64,000 bases of DNA from Vibrio sp. SS-MA-C1-2 (GCF_021513135.1 NZ_CP090981.1:1178001-1242000), one strand, 5' to 3'. Positions 25,592-37,609 are shown, counted from the stretch's first letter. The notes: generated from the sequence alone by a model not told the origin. A program made the numbers and translations.

Positions 25592-27178
25592 TTAAGCATT
25601 ACTCTGAACAACCGCCATACGACGACTGCTTTTTGTTAGTAGGACCACAACAACAGCAAACGCAGCAAAAGTACTAACGAACGAGATGAGTAGCGAATCG
25701 GTAAAGCCAAGTACTAAGAAACCGAAGATTGAAATTCCGGCTACAGAAAGTGCATAAGGTAACTGAGTTGATACGTGATCAATATGGTTACAACGCGCTC
25801 CCGTTGAAGAGAGGATTGTTGTATCTGAGATTGGTGAACAGTGGTCGCCAAATACAGAGCCTGCAAGTACTGACGCTAACATCGGTAGCATAAGTGCAAT
25901 GTCGGTTGCCGCTGCAAGATCTCCCGCGATAGGTAGCATGATACCGAATGTGCCCCAAGAGGTACCTGTTGAAAATGCCATGATGCCAGATAACACAAAT
26001 AGAATAACAGGAAGTAGGCGAGGATCGATATTACCTTCCACTAATGTTGATAAGAACTTACCGGTTTCCATGTCACCAATAACGCCACCAATTGTCCAAG
26101 CAAAGAATAAGATTAGAATTGCGCCAAACATCGACTTAGCGCCTAACCATAATGCATTAAATACTTGAGTTGATGGTATACGTTGACGAGCAACTGGAAT
26201 TGCCGCTGCAATCAGACCAATTAAACCGCCGTAGCAAAGAGACATACCTACATCTGTATTTTCAAATGCCCCAAGTAGCGAAAAAGCTTTACCGTCAGCA
26301 GCCAGAGATTGATTGCCAGTAAAGATCATCGCAGATACAGTCGCAACAATTAAAACAATAATTGGATTAACCAGATCTTTGACTTGGCCATTTTGGCTCT
26401 CTTCAATATCTAATTCATCATTTAAATCGTGGGCAATTTGGCTGCTTGCTGTCTCTTGATCTGTCGTCGAAAGTTGTTCATGACGACGCATTGGACCAAC
26501 ATCAATTGAGAACCAAGCAACGGCAAATACCATTAATAGTGCAAAAATGGCATAAAAGTTCATAGGCGCAAGCATTAAGAAAGCACCAAGAGGACTATAT
26601 TCTGTTACTCCGTGGCTTAATAGAATGCCACCAATAATGGTAATAATGTAGGCACCCCAACTAGAAATTGGCGTAATAACACACATAGGTGCAGCAGTAG
26701 AGTCTAAAATATAGGCTAATTTAGGGCGAGAAACTTTATAACTATCAGTTACTGGGCGAGAGATAGAACCTACCGCTAAACTGTTAAAATAATCATCTAC
26801 AAAAATAAACATCCCTAAGAAAGCGGCAAGAAGTTTGGCTCCTCGTTTCGATTTTATTTTTGTTTGTGCCCACTCAGCAAAAGCGCGAGTACCACCAGAT
26901 AAAGTTAATAGTGCAGTCATCATTCCAAGTAAAATAAGGAAAGCAACAATACTCATATTCCAACTATTAATGCTTCCGTCATCAATAAATAGACCCGTTG
27001 CCGAATTAAAAATGTAGGTCGCAGTATTTACAATGGAAAAATCAGTTAATAAAAGTGAGCCAAGTAAAATACCAACACCAAGTGAAAGGATTACGCGTTT
27101 AGTCGCGATCGCTAAACCTAGAGCAATGATTGGGGGGAGTAATGATAGTGCGGATTGAGAGTAATTTGTAATGTCCAT
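25592..27178 (-). CDS. NhaC-family antiporter, probable lysine transporter
   Basis: A 528 aa polytopic inner-membrane protein of the NhaC superfamily with about 11-12 hydrophobic segments. Conserved family stretches include FVDDYFNSLAVGS near 128-140, STGTSWGTFGIMLP near 410-423 and GDHCSPISDTTILSS near 452-466. By sequence alone it would be called a Na+/H+ antiporter. A lysine riboswitch in its leader strongly suggests it belongs to the lysine-transporter branch (LysW type) described from comparative genomics. It would then be made when lysine is scarce. Confidence 0.8.
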   Translation of the reverse strand: MDITNYSQSALSLLPPIIALGLAIATKRVILSLGVGILLGSLLLTDFSIVNTATYIFNSATGLFIDDGSINSWNMSIVAFLILLGMMTALLTLSGGTRAFAEWAQTKIKSKRGAKLLAAFLGMFIFVDDYFNSLAVGSISRPVTDSYKVSRPKLAYILDSTAAPMCVITPISSWGAYIITIIGGILLSHGVTEYSPLGAFLMLAPMNFYAIFALLMVFAVAWFSIDVGPMRRHEQLSTTDQETASSQIAHDLNDELDIEESQNGQVKDLVNPIIVLIVATVSAMIFTGNQSLAADGKAFSLLGAFENTDVGMSLCYGGLIGLIAAAIPVARQRIPSTQVFNALWLGAKSMFGAILILFFAWTIGGVIGDMETGKFLSTLVEGNIDPRLLPVILFVLSGIMAFSTGTSWGTFGIMLPIAGDLAAATDIALMLPMLASVLAGSVFGDHCSPISDTTILSSTGARCNHIDHVSTQLPYALSVAGISIFGFLVLGFTDSLLISFVSTFAAFAVVVVLLTKSSRRMAVVQSNA

Positions 27179-27362
27179 GATCTCAAAAAATACCTGTATT
27201 AGGTTGGAGATCTACTGTTAAACGAAGTCCGTTTTTGGTTTGTTAGTCCACTATCCATATGATTTTAATAGTAATAATTTGGATGTATCCTAACTTACAG
27301 TAGCGCCCCATAGTTATTATTTTCTATTTAAGCTCAAACCAAAGAGACTTAAAAGTTATATA

Positions 27363-27506
27363 CTATGACAGTGTGGTTTCTATTCGAAGACCACCCCAGT
27401 TGGGCATGTGACCATGGTTCCAACTTCGGCATTAACTCCTTTAATAACTCCTCTCTGGTTTCACCCTAAGAGTTACGACTGATAGCTAATGCACCTCTAC
27501 CTTTGT
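27363..27506 (-). ncRNA. Lysine riboswitch (L-box) in the leader of the NhaC-family gene
   Basis: On the minus strand the order of conserved blocks fits the L-box: GGTAGAGGTGCA at the 5' side, AGGGTGAAACC, TTAATGCCGAAG, CCCAACTGGGGTGGTC and finally ACACTGTCATAG. It lies about 185 bp upstream of the coding start, leaving room for an expression platform. I did not resolve the terminator/antiterminator pairings with confidence. Confidence 0.82.
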
Positions 27507-27883
27507 TAAGGGATTTTCATTCTACGTATATTTAATTGTATTGCAACAGGATAATTACAGATTATTTAATATTTCATTAACTGCTTAAAAATTGACTGAT
27601 CTCAAGATTTAATATCAAAAAATAGGCGATAGTTATTCGAGTTAATACCTAATATTCGGTATATTGCACATGATTTAAATCTCACTCTTAATAACTTTAA
27701 CTTTTATTTATTAAAAATCTAATTAAATTTATTTGAGTTCCAATTATTAAGTGCTAGAATTTGGGCATTGATTGATTATATAAAGCAGCTTCTTTCCTTA
27801 ATTTTGAAAGTTCTTAAGAATTAAAGCTCTGATGAATAGAAAAGTCTGCGATAAATTTACAGTAAACGTTAAGGAATATTGAA
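27507..27883. other. Divergent promoter region between the riboswitch and hns
   Basis: Very AT-rich (runs such as TTAATATTTCATTAACTGC), as expected for an hns promoter that may be self-bound by H-NS. An AAGGAATATTG ribosome site precedes hns. A 120-codon minus-strand frame through hns is a shadow. No other gene seen. Confidence 0.5.
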
Positions 27884-28282
27884 ATGAACGAAACATTAAA
27901 AGCATTACTTAATCTACGTAGCCTACGTGCATTATCTCGTGAATTAACGCTAGAGCAGTTACAAGAAGCGTTAGAAAAACTAACATCAGTTGTTACTGAG
28001 CGTGAAGAAGCAGAAGCTGCTGAAGCTGCAAATAATAAAGAACGTGATGCTAAACTTGCACAGTACCGTGAAATGTTAATTGCAGATGGAATTGATCCAG
28101 AAGAATTACTAGCGGCTGCAACTGAAAAGCAACCTAAAAAGAAACGTGCACCTCGTCCAGCTAAATATAAATTCATCGATGAAAATGGTGAAGAGAAAAC
28201 ATGGACTGGTCAAGGCCGTACTCCATCAGCTTTAAAAACTATTTTAGATGCTGGTCAATCTTTAGATGATTTCCTTCTTTAA
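27884..28282 (+). CDS. hns: Histone-like nucleoid-structuring protein H-NS (VicH type)
   Basis: A 132 aa nucleoid protein and xenogeneic silencer. The N-terminal oligomerisation helices cover residues 1-65 ([20 protein letters not shown] ...), followed by a basic linker KKKRAPRP near 85-92. The C-terminal DNA-binding domain has the AT-hook-like loop [12 protein letters not shown] at about 106-117. Length and motifs match VicH/H-NS. It is monocistronic with its own terminator; the two accessory genes at 52 kb are of the AT-rich kind that H-NS usually binds. Confidence 0.95.
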   Translation: MNETLKALLNLRSLRALSRELTLEQLQEALEKLTSVVTEREEAEAAEAANNKERDAKLAQYREMLIADGIDPEELLAAATEKQPKKKRAPRPAKYKFIDENGEEKTWTGQGRTPSALKTILDAGQSLDDFLL

Positions 28283-28311
28283 TATTAATTAAAAATTAGA
28301 TTAAATTAATG

Positions 28312-28346
28312 AAAGCTGATTATTGATGACAATAATCAGCTTTTTT
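28312..28346 (+). terminator. Terminator after hns
   Basis: Arms AAGCTGATTATT/AATAATCAGCTT followed by TTTTTT. Confidence 0.92.
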
Positions 28347-28451
28347 GTGTTTATCATTGAACTATTTCCCAAAACTTGCTTTTTTTTAAGCTTTACTTTC
28401 GATAATTTGCCACTGTGAAACTTCATCCGTTAATTAACGTAAGAGGTCTGC

Positions 28452-29777
28452 ATGGAATTAATTAATCATAATACTTCAAATAGTCACATTTACTCTTGTT
28501 ATGAACTGAGATATTTGAACACACGACTACTAATAGATTGTGGTTATGCGGGGGATTCGGGGATGAGCCCATGCTTAACGAATGAGGTGATCAACCAGAT
28601 TGATGCGTTATTTGTGACCCAAGCAACACTAGAATCCATAGGTGGTCTTCCATGGCTTCTTGCTATGAATTCTCACATCCCAATCTACTGTAATCATGTA
28701 ACAGCAGCAAGGTTACCAGAATTGCTATTTCAGTTATTATCAGAGTATCAATTTTCACCATCAAAGATAAAAAGTATTCTAGGCTATATTGACGCTCAAG
28801 TTATTCATGCTTCTTATAATCTCTGGAGCCTTCTCTTACATACCCCCAATTATCCAATCTATTACCGTTTTAATCTAAACGGCTATAGTGCAGATGCTTC
28901 TTATATCGAACTTAAATTTCCTGACAATAAGAAGGCATTGTTTGTTCATGGACTCGGAGATATCGATAAGCTTCACTTTTATAATTTAACCCTGCCGACA
29001 CAAGCTGATCTGTTAGTATTAGAGAATAGAGCTTTTAACCTACCTTTTTGTTATCAAGATCGAAATGAAATTCTCCATAAAGTTATTTATCAGACATTAT
29101 ATCAAAAGCAGAGCGCTATATTTTGTTTATCGTCAAGTGCCGATTTGGTTGAGTTGTTATTCGATATTGAAAATATCATAAATAATGATAATGATATAAG
29201 AGATTTTGGATTCAATATACCAATTAAAACAGAGAAATATGTGTTAGATAACGTTGCTCTTTGGTTGAAGAAGTTAAAAGCTTGGTTTTGGCAGCAAGAG
29301 GTGCAATTAACAGAGTTAACACAATACTCAATTGATGAATTGGTACCGATCTCTTTCTATTCTCAACATCTATTATTAGCGAATCAAATTAAAAAACAGC
29401 AAGAGAACTATTTTATCTTCCTTAATTTAGACCGCAGTCTTTATGGACGAATGATTGATTATCTTGTCAGATTGTTACCAGAAAACAATAGCCAGTTTAT
29501 ATTCGTTGGCGATAAGTCAAAGAATAAAATTGCTTTACAAATACAAAATAAACAACAAAAAATAGAGATATTTAATCAGTCTATTCCTGTTCGAACCGAA
29601 AATTATACAATAGCAGGTAGTCAACGGTATGCTTCTTTTGAACAGTTGTTAACTCTCATTGAGGGGATGAATACATCACTAAAGACGTGCTACTTTCGAT
29701 ATAGTAATGAAGGACAGAGAGAACGATTAAATAAGTTGAAATCAATAAAGAAAGGAATCGTTATCGATTTTATTTAG
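28452..29777 (+). CDS. Metallo-beta-lactamase/beta-CASP-like protein lacking metal ligands
   Basis: A 441 aa protein whose segments line up in order with beta-CASP RNases. TRLLIDCGY (~25-33) matches the first strand, and IDALFVTQATLESIGGLP (~50-67) sits where active enzymes have T-H-x-H-x-D-H-x-G-x-L-P. IPIYCNHVTAARLPELL follows, then ADASYIELK and a C-terminal block YTIAGSQRYASFEQLL in place of the F-S-G-H-A motif. Every expected metal ligand is replaced, so it is probably a non-catalytic relative, perhaps RNA-binding. It lies between hns and the convergent his operon. The beta-CASP assignment is my pattern-level alignment. Confidence 0.62.
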   Translation: MELINHNTSNSHIYSCYELRYLNTRLLIDCGYAGDSGMSPCLTNEVINQIDALFVTQATLESIGGLPWLLAMNSHIPIYCNHVTAARLPELLFQLLSEYQFSPSKIKSILGYIDAQVIHASYNLWSLLLHTPNYPIYYRFNLNGYSADASYIELKFPDNKKALFVHGLGDIDKLHFYNLTLPTQADLLVLENRAFNLPFCYQDRNEILHKVIYQTLYQKQSAIFCLSSSADLVELLFDIENIINNDNDIRDFGFNIPIKTEKYVLDNVALWLKKLKAWFWQQEVQLTELTQYSIDELVPISFYSQHLLLANQIKKQQENYFIFLNLDRSLYGRMIDYLVRLLPENNSQFIFVGDKSKNKIALQIQNKQQKIEIFNQSIPVRTENYTIAGSQRYASFEQLLTLIEGMNTSLKTCYFRYSNEGQRERLNKLKSIKKGIVIDFI

Positions 29778-29858
29778 TATAGTTGCCTATTTATATTCAC
29801 TTGCTATCGAGTAGAAATTCTAATTAGTTTGGTACTTATCTTGAAGGAAAAGATAAAA

Positions 29859-29886
29859 TAAAAAGGGATGATCCCTATCATCCCTT
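29859..29886 (-). terminator. Terminator of the his operon
   Basis: On the minus strand the stem AAGGGATGAT/ATCATCCCTT is followed by TTTATTTTATC. It is placed just after hisIE. Confidence 0.85.
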
Positions 29887-29928
29887 AAAACCGTGTTGTT
29901 CAATAACTATTAAGAATAGAAATCTTTA

Positions 29929-30557
29929 TTATTGATGACGCTCTTTCAATTTAGCAATTACATCATCTAAACAAAGATCCTGATCTTGTAAGAGCACTAA
30001 TAAATGGTAGATGAGATCGGCAGATTCACAGATCAGTTCAGGCTTATCACCCGATGTTGCAGCAAGCGCCACTTCAACGCCTTCTTCACCCACTTTTTGA
30101 GAGATACGTTTTGTGCCTCGTTCAAAAAGGCTGGCGGTATAAGATGACTTAGGATCGCTCCCTTTTCGTGCTTTTAATAGCTGCTCTAGTTGACTTAAAA
30201 ATAGCAGAGAAGAGTGGTTATTCTCAGTGATTGAGTCTTGTTGCTGATCGAAACAGCTCTCTGTTCCAGTATGACAAGTTGGGCCTTTTGGCTCCGCTTG
30301 GATCAATAAAGTATCATTATCACAATCGACAGCAATACTCTTTAATGATAAATGGTTACCTGAGCTTTCACCTTTGGTCCATAGACGTTGCTTGGTACGA
30401 GAGAAAAAGGTAACTAGCTTTGAGTCTAAAGTCTTATTTAGCGCGGCTTGATCCATATAACCGAGCATCAATACTTGACCACTGCTGCTATTTTGGATGA
30501 TCGCAGGGATCAAACCATCCACTTTTTCCCAATTGATCTGGCTTACATCAAATGAAC

Positions 30558-30561
<4 letters not shown>
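29929..30561 (-). CDS. hisIE: Bifunctional phosphoribosyl-AMP cyclohydrolase / phosphoribosyl-ATP pyrophosphatase
   Basis: Fused enzyme for histidine steps 2 and 3, 210 aa. The HisI domain (1-110) has the zinc motif C-D-N-D near 79-82 and CHTGTESCF near 95-103. The HisE domain (120-210) has [21 protein letters not shown] with the acidic metal residues. The start overlaps the hisF stop by 4 bp (ATGA type), so translation is coupled. Last gene of the his operon. Confidence 0.96.
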
Positions 30562-32152
<1,591 letters not shown>

Positions 32153-32203
32153 TTATTTTAAATTTGGTGTATCGATGTAATCAAAGCCAATGTTGGCTTA
32201 ATG

Positions 32204-32332
32204 TTATCCCTTTCATACTTGAAGTCGCTAGATTGTTGGCTGTATTCATTCACCCCAATCATATAGAGAAGCTATACTCATGGGGCCTCACTTACTTGCC
32301 GCCGACTAGTAACGCCAATTATTTTAGGTATA
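32204..32332 (+). repeat. ERIC element inside the his operon
   Basis: About 129 bp from TTATCCCTTTCATACTTGAAG to CAATTATTTTAGGTATA, in the gap between hisH and hisA. It must be transcribed within the operon mRNA and could fold into a long hairpin. Confidence 0.87.
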
Positions 32333-32379
32333 TATGGTTTCAAATTACATGATTAATCTATTTTTAATTCTGAGTTTCA

Positions 32380-32979
32380 TTACATAAGTAAGAAGTTTTG
32401 AATCAGCTTTGCGCCAACTTTACTTGAACGCTCTGGGTGAAATTGCACGCCAAAGTAGTTACCACACTGAATTGCGGCCGTAAAATCCTGACCATATTGA
32501 CAGCTTGCAATGGTATATTCAGGGCTAGTTGGCATTGCAAAGCTATGAACAAAATAGAAGTAACTATCGCTGTCGATACCTGCAAATAGAGGATGCTGAT
32601 CTTTAACTGAGATTTTATTCCAGCCCATATGTGGAAGTGGAAGATCACCCGACTGAATTTTATTAATTGGTGCAGGACAGATCCCTAAACAGGTAATGGG
32701 ACTTTTACCTTCTTGAGAAATTTGACCTAGAAGTTGCATACCCAAACAGATACCAAGTAGCGGTTTCTCGACTTGTTTGATCAGAGAGATCAGATCTCGC
32801 TGTTCTAGATTTTTCATCGCTTCAGACGCAGTGCCTACACCGGGTAAAAATAACTTATCGGCGGCTAGAATCGTTGCGGGATCGCGAGATATTTCAACGG
32901 AGAAACCTAAGCGTTCAATAGCAAACCGTAACGAGGATATATTGGCACAACCGGTATCAATAATTACAACATTTGCCAT
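32380..32979 (-). CDS. hisH: Imidazole glycerol phosphate synthase subunit HisH (glutaminase)
   Basis: Class I glutamine amidotransferase that supplies ammonia to HisF, 199 aa. The catalytic Cys is in [12 protein letters not shown] near residue 77, with the His-Glu pair in [10 protein letters not shown] near 178-187. The start touches the end of hisB (one-base overlap). Its coupling to hisA downstream is broken by an ERIC. Confidence 0.96.
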   Translation of the reverse strand: MANVVIIDTGCANISSLRFAIERLGFSVEISRDPATILAADKLFLPGVGTASEAMKNLEQRDLISLIKQVEKPLLGICLGMQLLGQISQEGKSPITCLGICPAPINKIQSGDLPLPHMGWNKISVKDQHPLFAGIDSDSYFYFVHSFAMPTSPEYTIASCQYGQDFTAAIQCGNYFGVQFHPERSSKVGAKLIQNFLLM

Positions 32980-34049
32980 TATAAAACCCCTTTACTACTT
33001 GGTAGTTCATTACCTTTGATCTCAATTGCTTGGCGTAGAGTTCGACCAAAAGCTTTAAATAGGCTTTCAACAATATGATGATCATTATGACCACTAGAGC
33101 TAAGGTGTAAGGTACACGCTAAGGTATCCGTTAAAGAGCGGAAGAAGTGTTCTACCATCTCTGTTGATAGATCACCGACTTGCTCACGACCAAACTCTGC
33201 TTCAAATTTAAGGTACGGACGACCAGAAAGATCAAGAGCACATTGAGCTAAACATTCGTCCATTGGTAAAGAAAAGCCAAAACGACCAATACCACGTTTA
33301 TCACCCAAAGCCTCTTTTAATGCAGAACCAAGAGCGAGGGCAGTATCTTCAATGGTATGGTGATCATCAATGTGAAGATCGCCAGAGACGTTAACAATCA
33401 TCTGGAAACCGCCGTGTGTGGCGATCTGATCTAACATATGATCAAAAAAGCCTAGCCCTGTATGGATCTCATTGCCGCCGCTTTTATCTAGATTGACAGA
33501 GATTGAGATATCCGTCTCTTTGGTGGTGCGAGTGACGCTTGCAATTCGTGGGTGAGTTGTCAATTTCTCAACAATATGCTGCCAGTTTAGTGTTTCTCGA
33601 TTATAAAGAATACCGGAAATCGCCATGTTTTCAGCTAACTGTAGATCGGTTTGACGATCGCCAATCACCACTGAATTTTTGAAGTCAACGCGACCTTGTT
33701 GGAGATATTCTTTAACCATGCCAAGTTTAGGTTTACGGCAGCTACAGTTCTGCTCTTCAAAATGAGGGCAAATTAAGGTATCACTAAATGTAACCCCTTG
33801 AGAGCTGAAGATCTCCATCATCATATTATGAGGAAGATCGAAATCAGCCTGTGGGTAACTATCGGTACCGAGACCATCTTGGTTAGTGACCATCACTAAT
33901 TGATAGCCTGCATTTTGTAACGACAATAGAGCAGGGATAACATTGGGCTCTAACTTCAGTTTGTCTAAACGATCAACTTGAAAATCGATAGGTGGCTCTT
34001 CAATTAATGTTCCATCACGATCGATAAATAGTATTTTCTGTTGTGCCAC
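32979..34049 (-). CDS. hisB: Bifunctional histidinol-phosphatase / imidazoleglycerol-phosphate dehydratase
   Basis: Fused enzyme of histidine steps 6 and 8, 356 aa. The N-terminal HAD phosphatase has F-I-D-R-D-G-T-L near residues 8-15 and a Cys/His zinc loop ([15 protein letters not shown]). The C-terminal dehydratase has [15 protein letters not shown] and [15 protein letters not shown] placed the start at GTG 34049 ([13 protein letters not shown]), which has AAGGAG 7 nt upstream; a TTG nine codons earlier lacks one. Overlaps hisH by one base. Confidence 0.95.
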   Translation of the reverse strand: MAQQKILFIDRDGTLIEEPPIDFQVDRLDKLKLEPNVIPALLSLQNAGYQLVMVTNQDGLGTDSYPQADFDLPHNMMMEIFSSQGVTFSDTLICPHFEEQNCSCRKPKLGMVKEYLQQGRVDFKNSVVIGDRQTDLQLAENMAISGILYNRETLNWQHIVEKLTTHPRIASVTRTTKETDISISVNLDKSGGNEIHTGLGFFDHMLDQIATHGGFQMIVNVSGDLHIDDHHTIEDTALALGSALKEALGDKRGIGRFGFSLPMDECLAQCALDLSGRPYLKFEAEFGREQVGDLSTEMVEHFFRSLTDTLACTLHLSSSGHNDHHIVESLFKAFGRTLRQAIEIKGNELPSSKGVL

Positions 34050-34082
34050 GGGGCATCTCCTTATGAAACTTTCCAATAATTC

Positions 34083-35132
34083 TTAATCGTTAATTTGTTG
34101 CTTAATAAACTGTAAAACCGCGTGATTCTCTTGCTCTGTTCCAATTGAGATTCGAATACAATCTTCAATCGGTGAGTTACGAAGGATCATGCCACTATCC
34201 CATAGCGCTTTAAACATTCGATCGCCATCAGGGAATCTCACCAGTAGATAGTTACCGTAGCCAGAGTAAACCGTGACCGCTGCTAACGCTTCTAGTGATT
34301 GTTGTAATAAACTTCGTTGACGGTTTAACTCTGCAACTTGCTGATCTTTTTTAGCGATACCCGTTTGGCTCAAAGCGTCTGTCGCGATATCAGCCACAGG
34401 TACGGCTACCGGATAAGGTGCAATCACTTTTAGCAGTAACTCAATCACTTGGCGGTTTGCTAAGGTGAAACCACAACGTAAGCCAGCCAATGCAAAGGCT
34501 TTTGATAAGGTTCGCAAAATCACTAAATTTGGATAAGTCGCGAGGAGATCTTTGGTTGAAGCATCAAGACAAAAATCGATATAAGCTTCATCAACCACCA
34601 CCAATGCGCGATCCTTAGTCGTCTTTAAAAGCGTTTCTATATCTTGGCGCTTCAATAAGTTACCGGTTGGATTATTTGGACTACAAACAAATACCACTTT
34701 GACGTTATCAAGATTTTTCTCTATCGCAGTAATATCAAGTTGCCATTCAGCTGTTAGAGGCACCACTTTTTGTGCAACACCAAATGTCTCAGCACTGACA
34801 GAGTACATGCCGTAAGTCGGTGGGCAGTAAAGGATTGCATCTTGGTTTGGTTCACAAAATGCTCTGATCAGTAATTCAATCCCTTCATCAGCACCTCGTG
34901 AGGCGATCACTTGCTCTGGTTTGACTCCTGCGTATTCGGCATAAGCATTGATTAACGCTTTTGGCTGACACTCGGTATAGCGGTTGAGTGGTGAACCAGA
35001 GTAACGCTCACTGTTATTAAATGGAGATTCATTCGCGTTGAGCCAGATGTCGCCACTTCCGCCAATACGTCGCGCAGAAAGGTAAGGGGTAAGTTGTTGC
35101 ACATTTTTCCGAGCCAATTTGATAATATCCAT
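34083..35132 (-). CDS. hisC: Histidinol-phosphate aminotransferase
   Basis: PLP class I/II aminotransferase, 349 aa, converting imidazole acetol phosphate to histidinol phosphate. The PLP lysine is in [15 protein letters not shown] near 209-223; CSPNNPTGN and DEAYIDF are also present. It starts immediately after the hisD stop and is 33 bp before hisB. Confidence 0.96.
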   Translation of the reverse strand: MDIIKLARKNVQQLTPYLSARRIGGSGDIWLNANESPFNNSERYSGSPLNRYTECQPKALINAYAEYAGVKPEQVIASRGADEGIELLIRAFCEPNQDAILYCPPTYGMYSVSAETFGVAQKVVPLTAEWQLDITAIEKNLDNVKVVFVCSPNNPTGNLLKRQDIETLLKTTKDRALVVVDEAYIDFCLDASTKDLLATYPNLVILRTLSKAFALAGLRCGFTLANRQVIELLLKVIAPYPVAVPVADIATDALSQTGIAKKDQQVAELNRQRSLLQQSLEALAAVTVYSGYGNYLLVRFPDGDRMFKALWDSGMILRNSPIEDCIRISIGTEQENHAVLQFIKQQIND

Positions 35133-36443
35133 TTATGACTCCCTTGATTCTTGCTCTGCTCGTAACTTTTTCACTCGTAGCGTGACGGCATTTTTATGAG
35201 CATCAAGACCTTCAGCTGCCGCAATGGTTTCTACGGTATTTGAGATATCTAATAGCCCTTGTGGGGTGAGTTCTTGAATCGTCATTCGTTTACTAAAGTC
35301 AGCTAAACCAAGACTAGAGTAGGTACGCGTATAACCATAAGTCGGTAAAACGTGATTCGTTCCAGAGGCATAGTCACCGACAGATTCTGGAGACCAGTGA
35401 CCGACAAAGATTGAGCCTGCGTTATCTAATTGAGGCAGTAACTCTCGAGCATCAAGCGTTTGAATAATTAAGTGCTCAGGTCCGTATTGGTTTGAGATAT
35501 CGATACAGGTTTGGATCGAGTCTGTCACGACAATGGTACTTGAGGTGAGTGCTTGTTCAGCGATCTCTTTTCGTGACAGTTCAGCTTGTTGTTTCCAAAC
35601 CGCTTCTTTTACTTCTTCCGCGATAAATTTCGATGGCGTAACTAAAATCACTTGAGAGTCTGGACCATGCTCTGCTTGACTGAGAAGGTCAGCCGCAATA
35701 AAGTCTGGGTCTGCACTCTTATCAGCAATCACCATCACTTCAGAAGGGCCTGCTGGCATATCGATAGCTGCGCCCATAAAGTCATTGCTAACTTGGCGTT
35801 TCGCTTCGGTAACAAAGGCATTACCTGGACCAAAAATCTTATCCACTTTGGTGATTGATTCTGTTCCATAAGCCATTGCAGCAACGGCTTGCGCACCACC
35901 CACATTGTAGATCTTATCGATATTACAGAGTGATGCGGCGTATAAAATCTCATCAGCAATCGGCGGCGGTGACGCTAAAATAACTTCACCACAACCCGCG
36001 ATCTGAGCAGGCGTACCGAGCATTAATACCGTTGATGGTAATGGTGCACTGCCGCCAGGAATATAAAGTCCAACAGAGCGGATTGGTCGAGTAACCTGCT
36101 CACAAACAACACCCGGTTGGGTTTCAACACGAATAGGTTGAGGTTGCTGGGCTTGGTGAAACATGGTGATATTTTTATGTGCTTGTTGCAGTGCTTGTTT
36201 AATATTTTCTGGTAAGCGTGCAGATGCAGCCTCTATCTCAGCTAGAGAGACCATTAAAGCATCGGGTTTAACGCCATCAAAACGCTCGGTAAGTGCTAAA
36301 ACAGCCTCATCGCCTTGTCGCTTTACTTGGTCAATAATTGCAGAGACACTGCTATTGATATTTGATTCATTAGTGATTGCCGGACGAGTTAAAACTTGCT
36401 GTTTTTGCTCAGTGCTTAATGTCTGCCAAGATAGAGTTTTCAT
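35133..36443 (-). CDS. hisD: Histidinol dehydrogenase
   Basis: NAD- and zinc-dependent enzyme for the last two oxidations to histidine, 436 aa. The signature [15 protein letters not shown] leads into the zinc-site QAEHGPDSQ (~258-266), and C-terminal [20 protein letters not shown] carries further ligands. It abuts hisC and lies 4 bp after hisG. Confidence 0.97.
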   Translation of the reverse strand: MKTLSWQTLSTEQKQQVLTRPAITNESNINSSVSAIIDQVKRQGDEAVLALTERFDGVKPDALMVSLAEIEAASARLPENIKQALQQAHKNITMFHQAQQPQPIRVETQPGVVCEQVTRPIRSVGLYIPGGSAPLPSTVLMLGTPAQIAGCGEVILASPPPIADEILYAASLCNIDKIYNVGGAQAVAAMAYGTESITKVDKIFGPGNAFVTEAKRQVSNDFMGAAIDMPAGPSEVMVIADKSADPDFIAADLLSQAEHGPDSQVILVTPSKFIAEEVKEAVWKQQAELSRKEIAEQALTSSTIVVTDSIQTCIDISNQYGPEHLIIQTLDARELLPQLDNAGSIFVGHWSPESVGDYASGTNHVLPTYGYTRTYSSLGLADFSKRMTIQELTPQGLLDISNTVETIAAAEGLDAHKNAVTLRVKKLRAEQESRES

Positions 36444-36447
36444 CAGC

Positions 36448-37341
36448 TTACTCCATCATTTTTTCAATTGGTAATACAAGAATAGAGCTCGCGCCTAACT
36501 CTTTTAGTTGCTCCATGGTTTCCCAGAATAGCTTTTCACTACTGACAAGGTGTACCGCAACAAGATCATCTTCATTCGCTAACGGTAAAATTGTTGGTTG
36601 CTCAGCACCAGGCATAAGTGCAATAACTTGGTCTAAACGACTTTTGGGTGCGTGAAGCATAATATATTTTGACTCTTTTGCTTGAATCACACCTTGGATT
36701 CGAGGAAGGAGTTTGTCGATAAGTGCCGCTTTCTCTGGCTCTAGTTCACCTTCACGTTGAATTAATACCGCTTTTGAACGATAAATAACTTCAACCTCTT
36801 TTAGGCCGTTCGCTTCTAGTGTTGCACCAGTTGATACTAAGTCACAGATCGCATCGGCTAAACCCGCACGAGGTGCGACTTCAACAGAACCATTTAACAT
36901 ACATGTTGTTGCATTGATCGATTGCTCATTCAGGAAGCGTTTAACTAATTCAGGATAAGTAGTTGCGATACGCTTGCCTTCTAAGTCTTGAGGACCGTTG
37001 TAGTCGAGCTCTTTTTCTATTGCGATAGATAGACGACAGCCACCAAAATCAAGGCGACGAAGTAATTTATAGCTACAAGGTTGCTGACTTTGTGCACGAT
37101 CTAAGCACTCTTCCTCTAATACATTTTGACCGATTACACCGAGATCAACCACACCATCCATCACCAGACCTGGAATATCGTCATCACGAACTAATAGTAG
37201 ATCGATTGGCATATTTTCAGAATGAGCAATCAGACGCTCGCCTTGAAGGTTAACTTTAACGCCACAGCGCTTTAGGAGTTCCTGACACTCTTTGCTTAAG
37301 CGTCCTTTCTTTTGAATTGCAATTCGTAAACGGTTTGTCAT
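36448..37341 (-). CDS. hisG: ATP phosphoribosyltransferase (long form)
   Basis: First, feedback-controlled step of histidine synthesis, 297 aa long-form HisG with a C-terminal ACT-like regulatory domain (about 225-297). It begins [20 protein letters not shown]; the PRPP loop region is [14 protein letters not shown] near 163-176. First structural gene of the operon, preceded by hisL and the attenuator. Confidence 0.97.
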   Translation of the reverse strand: MTNRLRIAIQKKGRLSKECQELLKRCGVKVNLQGERLIAHSENMPIDLLLVRDDDIPGLVMDGVVDLGVIGQNVLEEECLDRAQSQQPCSYKLLRRLDFGGCRLSIAIEKELDYNGPQDLEGKRIATTYPELVKRFLNEQSINATTCMLNGSVEVAPRAGLADAICDLVSTGATLEANGLKEVEVIYRSKAVLIQREGELEPEKAALIDKLLPRIQGVIQAKESKYIMLHAPKSRLDQVIALMPGAEQPTILPLANEDDLVAVHLVSSEKLFWETMEQLKELGASSILVLPIEKMME

Positions 37342-37464
37342 ATCTAATTCCTTGTTTTATCGCTGTCCTGTTAAGAGGATTTATCCCTTTGTTATTTGAC
37401 GATACGGAGACATTGAGTCGCTGTATTCATAACATTGGGTATTCATAATTTGATTCTAAAAAGT

Positions 37465-37499
37465 AAAAAACCCCTGGAAGTTTTGTGCTTCCAGGGGTT
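37465..37499 (-). terminator. his operon attenuator (terminator hairpin)
   Basis: On the minus strand AACCCCTGGAAG and CTTCCAGGGGTT form a strong stem followed by a T6 run. It lies about 65 nt after the hisL stop. The same CTGGAAG/CTTCCAG words recur upstream (37518-37545), giving the alternative antiterminator pairing. Confidence 0.92.
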
Positions 37500-37517
37500 C
37501 TAATTTGTTCTATTTAA

Positions 37518-37545
37518 CCACTGGAAGTCTCTTTTCTTCCAGGTG
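37518..37545 (-). promoter_or_regulatory. his leader pause/antiterminator hairpin
   Basis: Stem CACCTGGAAG/CTTCCAGTGG on the minus strand between hisL and the attenuator. Its 3' arm can pair instead with the 5' arm of the terminator, the classical attenuation switch. Confidence 0.8.
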
Positions 37546-37564
37546 AACGTATTCTCCTGAAAGT

Positions 37565-37609
37565 TTAATCAGGATGATGATGATTTAAAAATAGAGAAAG
37601 AATACGCAT
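37565..37609 (-). CDS. hisL: his operon leader peptide
   Basis: A 14-codon frame reading MRILSLFLNHHHPD, with three consecutive His codons. Ribosome stalling at these codons when His-tRNA is short would favour the antiterminator. It is shorter in His than the seven-His peptide of E. coli. It sits 120 nt before the attenuator T tract. Confidence 0.92.
   Translation of the reverse strand: MRILSLFLNHHHPD

Noticed and set aside
27814-28176. A 120-codon Ser-rich minus-strand frame across hns
   Set aside because: It is antisense to a clear hns gene, and the Ser/Ala-rich composition is a mirror of the hns codons.
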